Of a stretch of DNA of 35,579 nucleotides, positions 23,106 to 32,135 are shown piece after piece. The notes under the pieces are model-generated. The model saw only the letters and a program-made list of their open reading frames with translations, made no database searches and was not told where the DNA came from. Source of the stretch: Candidatus Bipolaricaulota bacterium. GTDB lineage: Bacteria > Bipolaricaulota > Bipolaricaulia > UBA7950 > UBA9294. The stretch spans positions 1 to 35,579 of the forward strand of contig JAUWGE010000018.1 in the NCBI GenBank assembly GCA_030606565.1, written 5' to 3'. The translations under genes and the position numbers were made by a program. Each line of letters starts with the position of its first letter. The stretch's first letter is position 1.

Positions 23106-24091
23106 CGCTTCCCAGAATTCTTACGCACTACCGTGCCCAGATTGAAGAGGGCCTTTTAAAGTCCCTTAAAGGGAAATCTCTCCTTTATGCGATCCTGCGC
23201 TACCACGTGGGACTTGAGGATGAGCGCGGTACGCCCGCCAAGAATATGGGGAAGCTATTGAGACCAAGTCTGGTCCTGTTCACCGCCGAGGAACTGGGAG
23301 GAGAGATCGAGGAAGCCCTCCCCGGTGCGGTGGCGTTAGAACTAATCCACAACTTCTCTTTGATCCACGACGATATTCAGGATTACGATGAAACGCGGCG
23401 AGGGCAACCAACGGTGTGGAAGCGGTACGGGGTTGCGCAAGCGATCAACGTCGGTGACCTGATGCAGGCGCTTGCCGTCACTCAGGCGCTCACCGTGGGG
23501 AAAGAAGCTATGTCAGTCCTTGTGGAGGCGACAGTCGAGATGATCGAAGGTCAGGGGTTCGACCTTGACTTTGAGGGTAAAGTGGTGGGGGTGAACTCGT
23601 ACCTGGCAATGGTCGACAAGAAGACCGGTGCCCTGATTCGCTGCGCCTTCCGCATGGGGGGACTCATCGCTTGTGTCCCAAGCGGTGTGGTAAAGGACTT
23701 AGGCAAAATGGGAAAAGAACTTGGTAGGGCCTTTCAGATCCGCGATGACCTTTTAGGAATATGGGGTGATAAAGCGATCACTGGAAAACCGCAGGGAACT
23801 GACATCCGCCGTAAGAAGAAATCGCTTCCGGTGGCGATCGCCCTAGCGCGCGCCAGCGGAGAAGAGCAGGCTTTGTTACGGGAGGTATACGCCAAAGAGG
23901 AGATCGCTGATAATGACGTGAAGCGTGTTATCACTGTAATGGAGCATCTGGATGTTCGCAAGACCGGTGAGGAACAGGTATCTCACTACCTCAAGTGTGC
24001 CACCCACCAGCTTGCCGAACTTCCGTTCTCCGAGCAAGGAAGAGAAGATCTGCAAGAATTGATCGATTATTTGGCAATAAGGGAGAAATGA
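23102..24091 (+). CDS. Polyprenyl diphosphate synthase (probably FPP/GGPP)
   Basis: A 329-residue trans-prenyltransferase that joins isopentenyl diphosphate to allylic diphosphates. First Asp-rich motif DDIQD (Asp90, Asp91, Asp94) with RRG after it, second motif DDLLGIWGD (Asp215, Asp216), and KLLRPSLVL near residue 51. Phe85, five residues before the first motif, usually limits products to C15-C20, which fits supplying farnesyl diphosphate for squalene. ATG 23102 overlaps the regulator stop as ATGA, with GGGAGGGAAGG just ahead, and its own end overlaps hpnH. Confidence 0.9.
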   Translation: MTLPRILTHYRAQIEEGLLKSLKGKSLLYAILRYHVGLEDERGTPAKNMGKLLRPSLVLFTAEELGGEIEEALPGAVALELIHNFSLIHDDIQDYDETRRGQPTVWKRYGVAQAINVGDLMQALAVTQALTVGKEAMSVLVEATVEMIEGQGFDLDFEGKVVGVNSYLAMVDKKTGALIRCAFRMGGLIACVPSGVVKDLGKMGKELGRAFQIRDDLLGIWGDKAITGKPQGTDIRRKKKSLPVAIALARASGEEQALLREVYAKEEIADNDVKRVITVMEHLDVRKTGEEQVSHYLKCATHQLAELPFSEQGREDLQELIDYLAIREK

Positions 24092-25092
24092 GACGCCCGG
24101 TAAAGCTTGACCTCAAGATGGCCCGGTATCTGATGGCCCAGAAGATGAAACGGAGGAAACACTTCCCCTTTGTCACTATGATCGAGCCTCTTGAAGCCTG
24201 CAACCTACACTGCATCGGCTGCGGCCGAGTCATCGAGTATAAGGACGCCATTCATGAGAGGCTCTCGGTCGAACAGTCGCTTGCTGCGGTTAACGCCTCA
24301 GGGGCCCCGATCGTCTCTGTCTCGGGTGGAGAACCCCTTCTTCATGAGCAAATCGGTGAGATTGTCCGCGCGATCATCGCTGAGAAGAGGTTCATCTATC
24401 TGTGCACAAACGGCCTTCTGTTGCGGGAGAAACTCGATCTCTTTAAGCCGAGCCCTTACCTCTCCTTTGTTGTTCACCTCGATGGAACGAAGAAGATCCA
24501 TGACTATGTAACCCAGCGTGAAGGGACCTACGAGGAGGCAATTGCGGGAATCCGTGAGGCGCTTAAGCGCGGGTTCCGCGTTAATACGAACAGCACTCTG
24601 TTTCACGGCTCGGATGTAAAGGATCTCCACGCGCTCTTTTCCACTCTTACCGAGATGGGGATAGAAGGTCTGATGGTCTCCCCTGGCTACGCCTACGAGG
24701 ATGTCTCAGGTAAGGAGCTGTTCTTAAAGCGTCAGGAATCGATCGCCGTATTCCGTAAAGTGCTTGATCCTAGCAGAGCTTTTCCTTTCTATAACAACCC
24801 GCTCTACCTTGACTTCCTTCGCGGTGAGAGGCAGTACGACTGCGCTGCCTGGACGACGCCTACCTACACAGTGCTCGGGTGGAGGAAGCCTTGTTACATC
24901 CTCGCCGATGAGCATACCGACGATGTGGAAGAGCTGTTTGACCCTAAGCTATGGGAACGGTATGGACCGGGGAAGGATCGCCGCTGCACAAACTGTATGA
25001 TGCACTCTTCATTCGAGGGAGCAAGCATCTTAAAGGCGTTTTCCCACCCGCGTGACTTACTCACTGTGGCTTTGGAGGAACGGAGAGGGTGA
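24088..25092 (+). CDS. hpnH: Radical SAM adenosyl hopene transferase HpnH
   Basis: A 334-residue radical SAM enzyme. The cluster motif CNLHCIGC gives Cys38, Cys42 and Cys45, with SVSGGEPLLH following as the SAM-binding GGE motif. The C-terminal block with DCAAWTTPTYTVLGWRKPCYIL and CTNCMMHSSFEGAS is characteristic of HpnH, which adds adenosine to hopene to make adenosylhopane, the first step of extended (C35) hopanoid side chains. ATG 24088 overlaps the previous stop as ATGA and has GGGAG upstream; hpnG follows with a GTGA overlap. Confidence 0.95.
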   Translation: MRRPVKLDLKMARYLMAQKMKRRKHFPFVTMIEPLEACNLHCIGCGRVIEYKDAIHERLSVEQSLAAVNASGAPIVSVSGGEPLLHEQIGEIVRAIIAEKRFIYLCTNGLLLREKLDLFKPSPYLSFVVHLDGTKKIHDYVTQREGTYEEAIAGIREALKRGFRVNTNSTLFHGSDVKDLHALFSTLTEMGIEGLMVSPGYAYEDVSGKELFLKRQESIAVFRKVLDPSRAFPFYNNPLYLDFLRGERQYDCAAWTTPTYTVLGWRKPCYILADEHTDDVEELFDPKLWERYGPGKDRRCTNCMMHSSFEGASILKAFSHPRDLLTVALEERRG

Positions 25093-25724
25093 TCGTGGTA
25101 TGCGCCTGTTTCAGAACCGAAATCGCTTGGGTCCCGTCTCTTCCTGGTCTGCACGTAGTACGCACAGGGATGGGGGAAGCGGCAGTGGGATCCCTGGAGG
25201 AGGAAATGCTTGACCTTAAATCCACGGAATTAATTCTCTCCACCGGTTTCTGCGGTGGGCTCGACCCACGTCTGGGACCGGGTGACCTCGTCCTTGCTGA
25301 GACCATCCATCACCATGGGGAGATGATTGCGGTTAATCGTTCACTACTTGACAAAGCTGTGGAAGCGTTAGCAAGGGCAAAGATTTGCTTTGTAACAGGG
25401 GTGGTAAAAACCTCATCTCGGATTGTGCAAAGCGTGCAGGAGAAGCGACGCCTGCGCGAAGAAGGAGCAATTGCGGTGGACATGGAGAGCGGAGCGCTCG
25501 CCCGATGGGCACACTCAAAGAAGATTGATTTCCTGTCGCTGCGGGCCGTACTAGATCCGGCCGATTGTGCTCTGCCGTTTGCTTTAAGCCGGGTATTCCC
25601 CCTTCCTATCCTTGGTCACCCGGTTGTTACCCTGCGACTTCTTCGCCTCTCCTTGATCGCGGGCAGGGCGATTGGGCAAGCGGTTCCCGCGGTGGCAAAC
25701 AACCTCGGTAGGAGGCTAGTGTGA
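25089..25724 (+). CDS. hpnG: Hopanoid-associated nucleosidase HpnG
   Basis: A 211-residue phosphorylase-superfamily protein. It has VVRTGMGEAA, LILSTGFCGGLDPRLGPGDLVLAE and the active-site VDMESGALARWA with the usual Glu and an Asp. HpnG releases adenine from adenosylhopane to give ribosylhopane. The GTG start at 25089 overlaps the hpnH stop as GTGA. The C-terminal half is rich in hydrophobic residues (SRVFPLPILGHPVVTLRLLRLSLIAG), as in other HpnG proteins. Its own stop overlaps the ispG start. Confidence 0.9.
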   Translation: MIVVCACFRTEIAWVPSLPGLHVVRTGMGEAAVGSLEEEMLDLKSTELILSTGFCGGLDPRLGPGDLVLAETIHHHGEMIAVNRSLLDKAVEALARAKICFVTGVVKTSSRIVQSVQEKRRLREEGAIAVDMESGALARWAHSKKIDFLSLRAVLDPADCALPFALSRVFPLPILGHPVVTLRLLRLSLIAGRAIGQAVPAVANNLGRRLV

Positions 25725-26782
25725 CACGACGTGCTGTTATGGTGGGAGGGGTCAAGATCGGCGGTGGGGCCCCAATCGTTGTCCAGTCGATGACAAACAC
25801 CGACACTCGCCAAGTGGAAGCGACCGTCTCTCAGATTGAGCACTTGCAACAAGCCGGCTGTGAGATAGTCCGTGTTGCTGTTCCGGATTATAAGGCAGCG
25901 GAAATGCTTCCTCGGATCAAGGAGCAGATTACGATTCCGCTAGTTGCGGACATACACTTTGACCACCGCCTTGCCCTGGCAGCGATCGACGCTGGGGTCG
26001 ACAAGCTGCGTTTAAACCCGGGGAATATCACCGACCCGAAGAAGATCACGCAGGTAGTACAAGCAGCAAAGGAGGCGGGGATTCCCATCCGTGTTGGGGT
26101 TAACTCTGGCTCACTAGCTAAGGAGTTTCTGGATTCCGATGGCCATGCGAGCGCGGAGGGAATGGTAGAAAGCGCTCTAAAGGAGGTCCGCCTTCTCGAA
26201 GATCTTAACTTTACCGAGATCGTAATATCGCTCAAAGGAACTGATGTGCCGATGACGGTTGCGGCGTATCGACAGATCGCTCGCGAGGTCGACTATCCTC
26301 TCCACGTGGGGATCACCGAGGCGGGGACTCCTTGGGGGGGAGCTATCCGTTCCGCGGTCGGTCTGGGGATTCTTCTCGCTGAGGGACTGGGAGACACCCT
26401 TCGCGTCTCTCTCACTGGGGATCCCGTGGAGGAGGTGCGCGTGGCCTACGAGATCCTTCGCTCGCTCGGTTTGAGAGAAAGAGGGATCACCTACCGGGTC
26501 TGTCCGACCTGTGGTCGCACGGAGATCGACCTTCTCACAATCGCGCAATCGGTGCAACAGGAACTCACGGATGTGATGGAACCGTTGACTGTCGCTCTTA
26601 TGGGGTGTGTGGTGAATGGCCTTGGTGAAGCGCGGGATGCGGATATCGGCCTTGTTGGTGGCCGGGGAAACGGGACGATCTACGTTGCTGGAGAAGCGAC
26701 ATACCACGCTGTCCCTGAGGAGAGGCTTGCAAAAGAGGCCGTCCGCGTTGTGCGGGGATACCTGAAGGAGAAGAGGAGTTAA
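25721..26782 (+). CDS. ispG: 4-hydroxy-3-methylbut-2-enyl diphosphate synthase IspG
   Basis: A 353-residue iron-sulfur enzyme of the MEP pathway, reducing methylerythritol cyclodiphosphate to HMBPP. It has the N-terminal APIVVQSMTNTDT, KLRLNPGNI, and the cluster ligands Cys261, Cys264 (CPTCGRTEIDL) and Cys296 with Glu303 (MGCVVNGLGEA). The length is that of the bacterial single-type enzyme without the extra plant domain. GTG 25721 overlaps hpnG as GTGA. Its position inside a hopanoid operon puts precursor supply under the same control as the end products. Confidence 0.96.
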   Translation: MTRRAVMVGGVKIGGGAPIVVQSMTNTDTRQVEATVSQIEHLQQAGCEIVRVAVPDYKAAEMLPRIKEQITIPLVADIHFDHRLALAAIDAGVDKLRLNPGNITDPKKITQVVQAAKEAGIPIRVGVNSGSLAKEFLDSDGHASAEGMVESALKEVRLLEDLNFTEIVISLKGTDVPMTVAAYRQIAREVDYPLHVGITEAGTPWGGAIRSAVGLGILLAEGLGDTLRVSLTGDPVEEVRVAYEILRSLGLRERGITYRVCPTCGRTEIDLLTIAQSVQQELTDVMEPLTVALMGCVVNGLGEARDADIGLVGGRGNGTIYVAGEATYHAVPEERLAKEAVRVVRGYLKEKRS

Positions 26783-26783
26783 G

Positions 26784-28718
26784 GTGAGTGAATCTGCGGT
26801 CAGTCATCCACTAATTGCTCCTTCAGTAGTGAGAAGCGATCTTGATCGGGTGATCGAGCAGGCGGTATCTCACCTCCTGGCGCTCCAATACGATGAGGGG
26901 TACTGGTGGGGGGAGCTCGAATCGAATGTGACGATCACTTCTGAGCACCTGTTTTTGACTCACATCCTTGGCGTAGCCGACAAGCAAGAGTGGACAAAGA
27001 TTGCAGCTTACTTACGTGAGAGACAGCGCGAGGATGGAACGTGGGCGATCTGGTACAACGGGAACGGGGACCTCTCCACGACGATCGAAGCCTATCTCGC
27101 GCTGAAGATGGCTGGGGTCTCCCCTGACGAGCCTGAGATGACTAGGGCGCGTGCGTTCATCCTCGCCCAAGGCGGGGTGGAGAAAGCGCGCGTCTTCACC
27201 AAGATCTGGTTGGCTCTTCTTGGGGAATGGGATTGGCACAAAACCCCGATGATGCCACCTGAGTTGATCCTTCTTCCGCGCTGGTTTCCTGTAAATATCT
27301 ACTCGTTTGGCTGTTGGGCACGGGGGACCGTTGTTCCGATGACGGTTATCCAATCACTTAGGCCGGTCTTCCCCCTTCCCCGTTGGGCTCATATTGACGA
27401 ATTATTTATTAGCGGAGTTAAGCGAGCTAATCGGTCGCTTCCCAAGAAAGCTTCCCGTTGGGCAAAAGCGTTCGCCTTCGCTGATAGGATGCTTAAGGTC
27501 TACGATCGGCTTCCATTAAAGCCGTTCCGGAAGCGGGCGATCCAGGCAGCGGAGCGTTGGATCCTGGAGCGCCAGGAGGAAGATGGCTCTTGGGGCGGGA
27601 TCCAGCCACCATGGGTCTATTCTCTGATTGCACTTCATGCCATCGGCTACAAGATGGATCATCCGGTGTTGCAGAAGGGATTAGCCGGATTCTATGGGGA
27701 GAAGGGGTTTGCTATCGAAGATGAGGGAACCTTTCGGCTGCAATCGTGTCTCTCCCCGGTTTGGGACGCCGCGCTTGCGATGCTTGCGCTAGAGGACGCC
27801 GGGCTTCCCGCGGACCACCCGGCTCTTGTAAAGGCTGGCGAGTGGTTGCTTGATGAACAGATTTTTACTGATGGCGATTGGCAGGTGCGCTGTAAGGGCC
27901 GACCAGGCGGATGGGCTTTTGAGTTTGCCAATGACATCTATCCCGACACCGATGACTCAGCGGTGGTGATGATAGCCCTAATGGGAGCGAAACTTCCTGC
28001 AAGAAGGAAAGAGCAGGCCTTCGACCGTGGCCTTGAGTGGCTGTTGGCGATGCAGAGTCGGGGCGGCGGTTGGGGGGCTTTTGATCGGAACAGCACCCGG
28101 ACACTGTTGCGCAAGATTCCGTTTGCTGACTTCGGGGAGATGATCGATCCGCCCTCGGTCGATGTGACGGCCCATATCGTTGAACTGTTGGGAAAGCTCG
28201 GTTATCGTAAGGGATTTCGGCCACTCGACCGTGCACTGTGCTACCTAAAAGGAGAGCAGGAAGAAGATGGCGCCTGGTTTGGCCGTTGGGGGGTTAACCT
28301 CACCTACGGTATCGGCTGTGTCCTCCCGGCACTCGCCGCGGTCGGTGAGGAGATGGATGCTCCTTACGTCCGCCGTGCGGTCGACTGGTTGATCGCCCAT
28401 CAGAATGAGGACAGCGGCTGGGGGGAGCGAATCGAGGGTTACGCTGACCCCAAGTGGCGAGGCAGAGGACCATCCACCGCCTCACAGACCGCATGGGCGC
28501 TTCTGGGATTGATCGCTGCTGGCGCGGTAGAGCAGCCGGTCACCCGTCGGGGAATCGATTATCTGATCAGGACACAGCAGGAAGACGGCGGCTGGGATGA
28601 ACAGTACTTTACCGGCACCGGCTTTCCGATGGATTTCATGATTAACTATCACCTCTATCGGGACGTCTTCCCGTTGATGGCCCTTGGGCGTTACCGTCGG
28701 GCGTTGCAAATTGAATGA
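26784..28718 (+). CDS. shc: Squalene-hopene cyclase
   Basis: A 644-residue membrane-associated cyclase turning squalene into hopene. The protonating acid motif is YPDTDDSAVV (DTDD, residues 388-391), and several QW repeats are seen, such as QEEDGSWGG, QSRGGGWGAF, QNEDSGWGE and QQEDGGWDE. The C-terminal FTGTGFPMDFMINYHLYRDVFPLMALGRY is a family hallmark. Length is normal. GTG 26784 starts one base after the ispG stop with GAGGAG upstream. The last few bases including the TGA belong to a GATTGA-type intergenic repeat. Confidence 0.96.
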   Translation: MSESAVSHPLIAPSVVRSDLDRVIEQAVSHLLALQYDEGYWWGELESNVTITSEHLFLTHILGVADKQEWTKIAAYLRERQREDGTWAIWYNGNGDLSTTIEAYLALKMAGVSPDEPEMTRARAFILAQGGVEKARVFTKIWLALLGEWDWHKTPMMPPELILLPRWFPVNIYSFGCWARGTVVPMTVIQSLRPVFPLPRWAHIDELFISGVKRANRSLPKKASRWAKAFAFADRMLKVYDRLPLKPFRKRAIQAAERWILERQEEDGSWGGIQPPWVYSLIALHAIGYKMDHPVLQKGLAGFYGEKGFAIEDEGTFRLQSCLSPVWDAALAMLALEDAGLPADHPALVKAGEWLLDEQIFTDGDWQVRCKGRPGGWAFEFANDIYPDTDDSAVVMIALMGAKLPARRKEQAFDRGLEWLLAMQSRGGGWGAFDRNSTRTLLRKIPFADFGEMIDPPSVDVTAHIVELLGKLGYRKGFRPLDRALCYLKGEQEEDGAWFGRWGVNLTYGIGCVLPALAAVGEEMDAPYVRRAVDWLIAHQNEDSGWGERIEGYADPKWRGRGPSTASQTAWALLGLIAAGAVEQPVTRRGIDYLIRTQQEDGGWDEQYFTGTGFPMDFMINYHLYRDVFPLMALGRYRRALQIE

Positions 28719-28860
28719 TCGGGTGATTGATAGATCGGGAGATCGGATGACTGGAAGACTGGATGATTGGGGGCTTGAGGGATTGAATGATCGGATGATT
28801 GATAGATCGGGAGATCGCGGTGTTAAATCACTCAATCACCCAATCACTAAATCGCTCAAT
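28711..28860 (+). repeat. GATTGA-type intergenic repeats after shc
   Basis: A 35-bp direct repeat occurs at 28711-28745 and 28783-28817 with one mismatch (core GATTGATAGATCGGGAGATCG). The following 28825-28860 is rich in AATCACTCAATC-type units, the reverse complement of the same family, so the spacer can fold into a long imperfect hairpin. A similar spacer lies at 34772-34855. The first copy overlaps the end of shc. Confidence 0.75.
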
Positions 28861-28880
28861 CAATTACGTATGGAGGAACC

Positions 28881-29771
28881 GTGGAGATCGTGAAGGCAAA
28901 GGTCTTCGGCTTCTGTTTTGGGGTCCGGCGAGCAGTACAGATGATCGAGACCGAGCTCGATAAGAACGCCTCCCTATGTACCTTGGGAGCGATTGTCCAC
29001 AATACCCATGTCGTCGAGGCTCTGGCGAGCAAAGGAGCTAAGTTGGTGGGGAGCCTGGATGAGGTCCCCCCAGGTGGGGCGGTGGCGATCACTGCGCACG
29101 GGACAGGAGAGGAGGTGTACGAAGATATACGTAGGCGTGGCCTGCGCCTGATCGATACTACATGCTCGATCGTTCGCCGCGCTCAGCAGACAGCCGCTGC
29201 TTTGGTAGGTGACGGTTTCTTCGTTGTTCTTTATGGGGAGGCGGAACACCCTGAAGTAAAAGGGATCCTTTCCTGGACCCGCGGACAAGGGGTGGCCACT
29301 CAAACATCCAAAATCGATGTTCCGCCAGGTGTCAAGGGAATCGCGATCATCGCTCAAACCACGAAGAATCCGAAGCTGTTCGCTGAGTTTGCGCAACAGA
29401 TCACCAAGGAACAGATTAGTAAAGTCCCAGAGATTCGCATCATTGACACCACCTGTCCGGAGACTGGCCGGAGGTATCAGGCTGCCAGAGAGCTGGCGCA
29501 ACAGGTGGAATCTCTCATTGTGGTGGGGAGCCGCTCATCGGCAAATACGCGTAAGCTTGCTGAGATCTGTCGTGAAACAGGAATCCCGACTTATCACATC
29601 GAATCAGCGGCCGAGATCGAAGAGGCATGGCTTGCCGGGGTTAACCGGTTTGGGGTGACTGCCGGGGCCTCCACCCCGGATGATGTGATCGCGGAGGTCG
29701 TGCTGCGATTAAGAACCTATGAAGGAGAACGAACGACAAAGGAGGGAACGGAGATTGCTGGAATCTCCTAA
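28881..29771 (+). CDS. ispH: 4-hydroxy-3-methylbut-2-enyl diphosphate reductase IspH
   Basis: A 296-residue iron-sulfur enzyme, the last step of the MEP pathway, converting HMBPP to IPP and DMAPP. Cluster cysteines are Cys12 (GFCFGVRRAV), Cys95 (DTTCSIVRRA) and Cys192 (DTTCPETGRR), with the HNTHVV, TAHGTG and GVTAGASTPDDV motifs intact. The start is GTG 28881 with GGAGG seven bases upstream. It follows the repeat-rich spacer and is probably still part of the hopanoid/isoprenoid operon. Confidence 0.96.
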   Translation: MEIVKAKVFGFCFGVRRAVQMIETELDKNASLCTLGAIVHNTHVVEALASKGAKLVGSLDEVPPGGAVAITAHGTGEEVYEDIRRRGLRLIDTTCSIVRRAQQTAAALVGDGFFVVLYGEAEHPEVKGILSWTRGQGVATQTSKIDVPPGVKGIAIIAQTTKNPKLFAEFAQQITKEQISKVPEIRIIDTTCPETGRRYQAARELAQQVESLIVVGSRSSANTRKLAEICRETGIPTYHIESAAEIEEAWLAGVNRFGVTAGASTPDDVIAEVVLRLRTYEGERTTKEGTEIAGIS

Positions 29772-29776
29772 CAACT

Positions 29777-30256
29777 ATGGAAATGCATGTGCGTACCGAA
29801 GAAGGCTCCAGAGTGAGAACCCACAGCGAGATCATTCGAAGGACGGCCAGCATAGCCCCTGAGTTTATCGACATCACAGAAGAGGTGGAGGAGATCCTGG
29901 CTCGCTCCCGTATTCGCGAAGGATCCGTGTTGGTCTTCTCACGCCATACCACGGCAGCGATCGAGATCAACGAGGATGAACCCCTCCTTCTTCGCGATAT
30001 GACATACTTCCTGGAGAGAATCGCTCCGAGAGAGGCCGATTATAAGCACAACGACTTCGTCATCCGCACGGCGAATATGACGCAGGACGAGTGCCCAAAC
30101 GGCCACGCCCATTGCCAACACCTGATGTTGAGGACGAGTGAAACGATCCCCGTGATCGAGGGTCGACTCCTCTTGGGCAAGTGGCAGCGGATCTTCTTGG
30201 TCGAACTCGATCGGCCGCGTGAGCGTGAGATCATCGTGCAAGTGCAGGGATGGTAG
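29777..30256 (+). CDS. yjbQ: YjbQ/UPF0047 family protein
   Basis: A 159-residue protein matching the YjbQ family: FIDITEEVEEILARSRIREGSVLVFSRHTTAAIEINEDEP, then HNDFVIRTANMTQDECPNGHAHCQHLML, and GKWQRIFLVELDRPREREI. The family forms trimers with a His-lined metal site; E. coli YjbQ shows weak thiamine phosphate synthase activity, but the true role is unsettled. It lies five bases after ispH, and its end overlaps hpnC by seven bases, so it belongs to the operon. A role in isoprenoid metabolism is only suggested by position. Confidence 0.9.
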   Translation: MEMHVRTEEGSRVRTHSEIIRRTASIAPEFIDITEEVEEILARSRIREGSVLVFSRHTTAAIEINEDEPLLLRDMTYFLERIAPREADYKHNDFVIRTANMTQDECPNGHAHCQHLMLRTSETIPVIEGRLLLGKWQRIFLVELDRPREREIIVQVQGW

Positions 30257-31137
30257 AGGAACACCTCGCTACGCTGATCGAGCTTCCTGAAGTCGCGCCT
30301 CCTTTCTCCGAATCCTATGCGCTGTGTGTCCGCCTTGCCCGTACCCACTATGAGAACTTTACCCTTATCTCTTGGCTTGTTCCGTGGAGGATGCGGCCTC
30401 ATCTGGTCGCGCTCTATGCCTTCTGTCGCACGGTCGACGACGTCGGAGACGAAGCGCCAGGGGATCGGGACGCCCTCCTCGGTCGCTTTGAAGAAGAGCT
30501 CCACGCAGCCTACAGTGGACCCCCCCGCCACCCCGTGCTCGTCGCCCTTAAAAGGACAATCGACCGATTTAACCTCCCACAAGAGCCATTCTTAAAGCTG
30601 ATCGAGGCGAACCGGATCGATCAGCGAAGACCCCGCTACGAGAACTTCGCAGAGCTTCTCCATTACTGTGATTACTCGGCCAACCCGGTGGGAAGGCTCT
30701 TCCTCATGCTATTTGGCTATCATGATGAAGACCTGTTCACCTTTTCTGACGTAACCTGCACCGCGCTTCAGCTTGTAAACTTCTGGCAGGACGTAAAACG
30801 CGACTACGAGATGGGCCGGATCTACCTCCCGTCAGATGAAATGGTGCGCTACGGAGTGGAGGAGGTCGATCTTGCCGGCGATCGGGCCGACGCGTCGTTC
30901 AAAGAGCTCCTTCGGTTTCAGGTGGAACGGACACGGGAATACTTCAAGGCCGGCCTGCCGCTGATCGACCGGGTTCGAGGGCATCTTAAGGTCGATATTG
31001 CCCTCTTCTCTCGTGGAGGGTTGGCTATCCTTCAAAAGATTGAAAAGAGCGGTTTCGACACGTTACGCACTCGCCCGACCCTGAACAAGAGAGAGAAGCT
31101 GATGCTCTTCCTCTCGACGGTTTGGCGTCCATTGTAA
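30250..31137 (+). CDS. hpnC: Squalene/hydroxysqualene synthase HpnC
   Basis: A 295-residue head-to-head prenyltransferase of the trans-isoprenyl fold. It has HYENFTLISWLVPWRMRPHLVALYAFCRTVDDVGDE (first Asp-rich motif Asp63-Glu68) and NFWQDVKRDYEMGRIYLP (Asp181, Asp185). The HYENF-x-(x)-SWLVP start is typical of HpnC, the partner that makes hydroxysqualene, rather than of HpnD. HpnD and HpnE are not in the window; they could lie elsewhere, or this enzyme could act as a sole squalene synthase. ATG 30250 overlaps yjbQ. Confidence 0.85.
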   Translation: MVEEHLATLIELPEVAPPFSESYALCVRLARTHYENFTLISWLVPWRMRPHLVALYAFCRTVDDVGDEAPGDRDALLGRFEEELHAAYSGPPRHPVLVALKRTIDRFNLPQEPFLKLIEANRIDQRRPRYENFAELLHYCDYSANPVGRLFLMLFGYHDEDLFTFSDVTCTALQLVNFWQDVKRDYEMGRIYLPSDEMVRYGVEEVDLAGDRADASFKELLRFQVERTREYFKAGLPLIDRVRGHLKVDIALFSRGGLAILQKIEKSGFDTLRTRPTLNKREKLMLFLSTVWRPL

Positions 31138-31501
31138 AAGCTGTTCCCGTGACCGTTTTCTCGGTCCCCTCCTACTGTTCACATCCTAGCCTGTGGAGGT
31201 GTTTGAAGGCAAGTCGCTTCTCTGAGTAGAAGAGGGATGCCATTGGATACTCTGAATGGACGGAATGATCAGAGTGGAAGCTGAGCGAGGTTATTGCTGG
31301 TCACTAGTGTCGTCGGTCAAGCCCTAAGCGTTTGTGGGCAGCGGATCGAGAATTCGAGTTTCCTCCACATCGTTTACGCACCTTCTTCACATTCCTGCCA
31401 CAACTTTGACCACGCTCCTCCACATCTTGGCTTTACCATGTGGCTCGCTGAAGTCGATCAATTCTTCTAAGATGGACGAAAACACGTAAGAGGAGGCTGG
31501 T
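31138..31501. other. Intergenic region ending the hopanoid unit
   Basis: No gene in 364 bases. GACCG (31151-31155) and CGGTC (31162-31166) form a small hairpin just after hpnC, without a T-run. CCACAT (31420-31425) and ATGTGG (31438-31443) form another inverted pair upstream of the lipoprotein gene. TTGACC (31407-31412) could be a -35 element, but no good -10 follows. Confidence 0.4.
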
Positions 31502-32125
31502 GTGGGAAGACGTACTAACGAGAGAGGGTGGGAGTCAGGTTTGATGGTAAATATTCCCTGGCTCGTTCTGGTCTTCTTTCTTGTGGCTCTTCTTATCCTT
31601 TCCGGGTGTGGACGGAAATCGGGAGATACCTCATTCGAGCCGGAGGCTAACACGGTGACGGATCAGTCGACTGAACCGGATGCATCAGAACAAGCGGAAG
31701 AGGCAACAGAGGCACGGCTCGATGATCTAATGGCTAAGGTGAGCGAGCGCCTGGATCTGAGCGAAGACCAGGAAACGCAGATCCGGGTTGTCATGCAGGA
31801 ATACTTGCTGACCATGGAAGAGCAGATGGAGGCACGGCGCGCCCAGTTTGCGGGACAGAACGCAGAGGGGCGACCGAGAGGGTCTCGCCCGGAGATGACC
31901 GACGAGAACCGCGAGCAGATGATAGGAATGATGCAGAAGCAGCAAGGACAGCAAGAGAAGCTGAATGAAGAGATTCAGGAGATCCTCACGCCAGAGCAGG
32001 CGGAGGAGTTCCAGAAGATCCTCGATGAACTGCGGCGAGAGATGATCCTGCAACAGGCGATCGAGCAGATGGGTGGGGAAAGCACATCCCCGATGATGAG
32101 TGAAGACTCCAACAAACAGATATAG
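31502..32125 (+). CDS. Spy/CpxP-like lipoprotein
   Basis: A 207-residue protein with a lipobox: VALLILSGCGRK, so the mature protein starts at Cys36 and is lipid-anchored. An acidic linker (EPDASEQAEEATEARL) leads to an all-helical domain with the paired motifs LDLSEDQETQIR and ILTPEQAEEFQKIL, matching the LTxxQ pattern of Spy/CpxP periplasmic chaperones. The part between is rich in Met, Gln, Glu and Arg. It probably acts in envelope protein or metal stress. GTG 31502 follows AAGAGGAGG; a second start, ATG 31544, would give a standard signal peptide and cannot be excluded. Confidence 0.75.
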   Translation: MGRRTNERGWESGLMVNIPWLVLVFFLVALLILSGCGRKSGDTSFEPEANTVTDQSTEPDASEQAEEATEARLDDLMAKVSERLDLSEDQETQIRVVMQEYLLTMEEQMEARRAQFAGQNAEGRPRGSRPEMTDENREQMIGMMQKQQGQQEKLNEEIQEILTPEQAEEFQKILDELRREMILQQAIEQMGGESTSPMMSEDSNKQI

Positions 32126-32135
32126 GAGGATCAAC

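Noticed and set aside
28711-28860. CRISPR array
   Set aside because: The repeats are degenerate, lack regular unique spacers, run into the shc coding end and include reverse-complement units; no cas genes are in the window.
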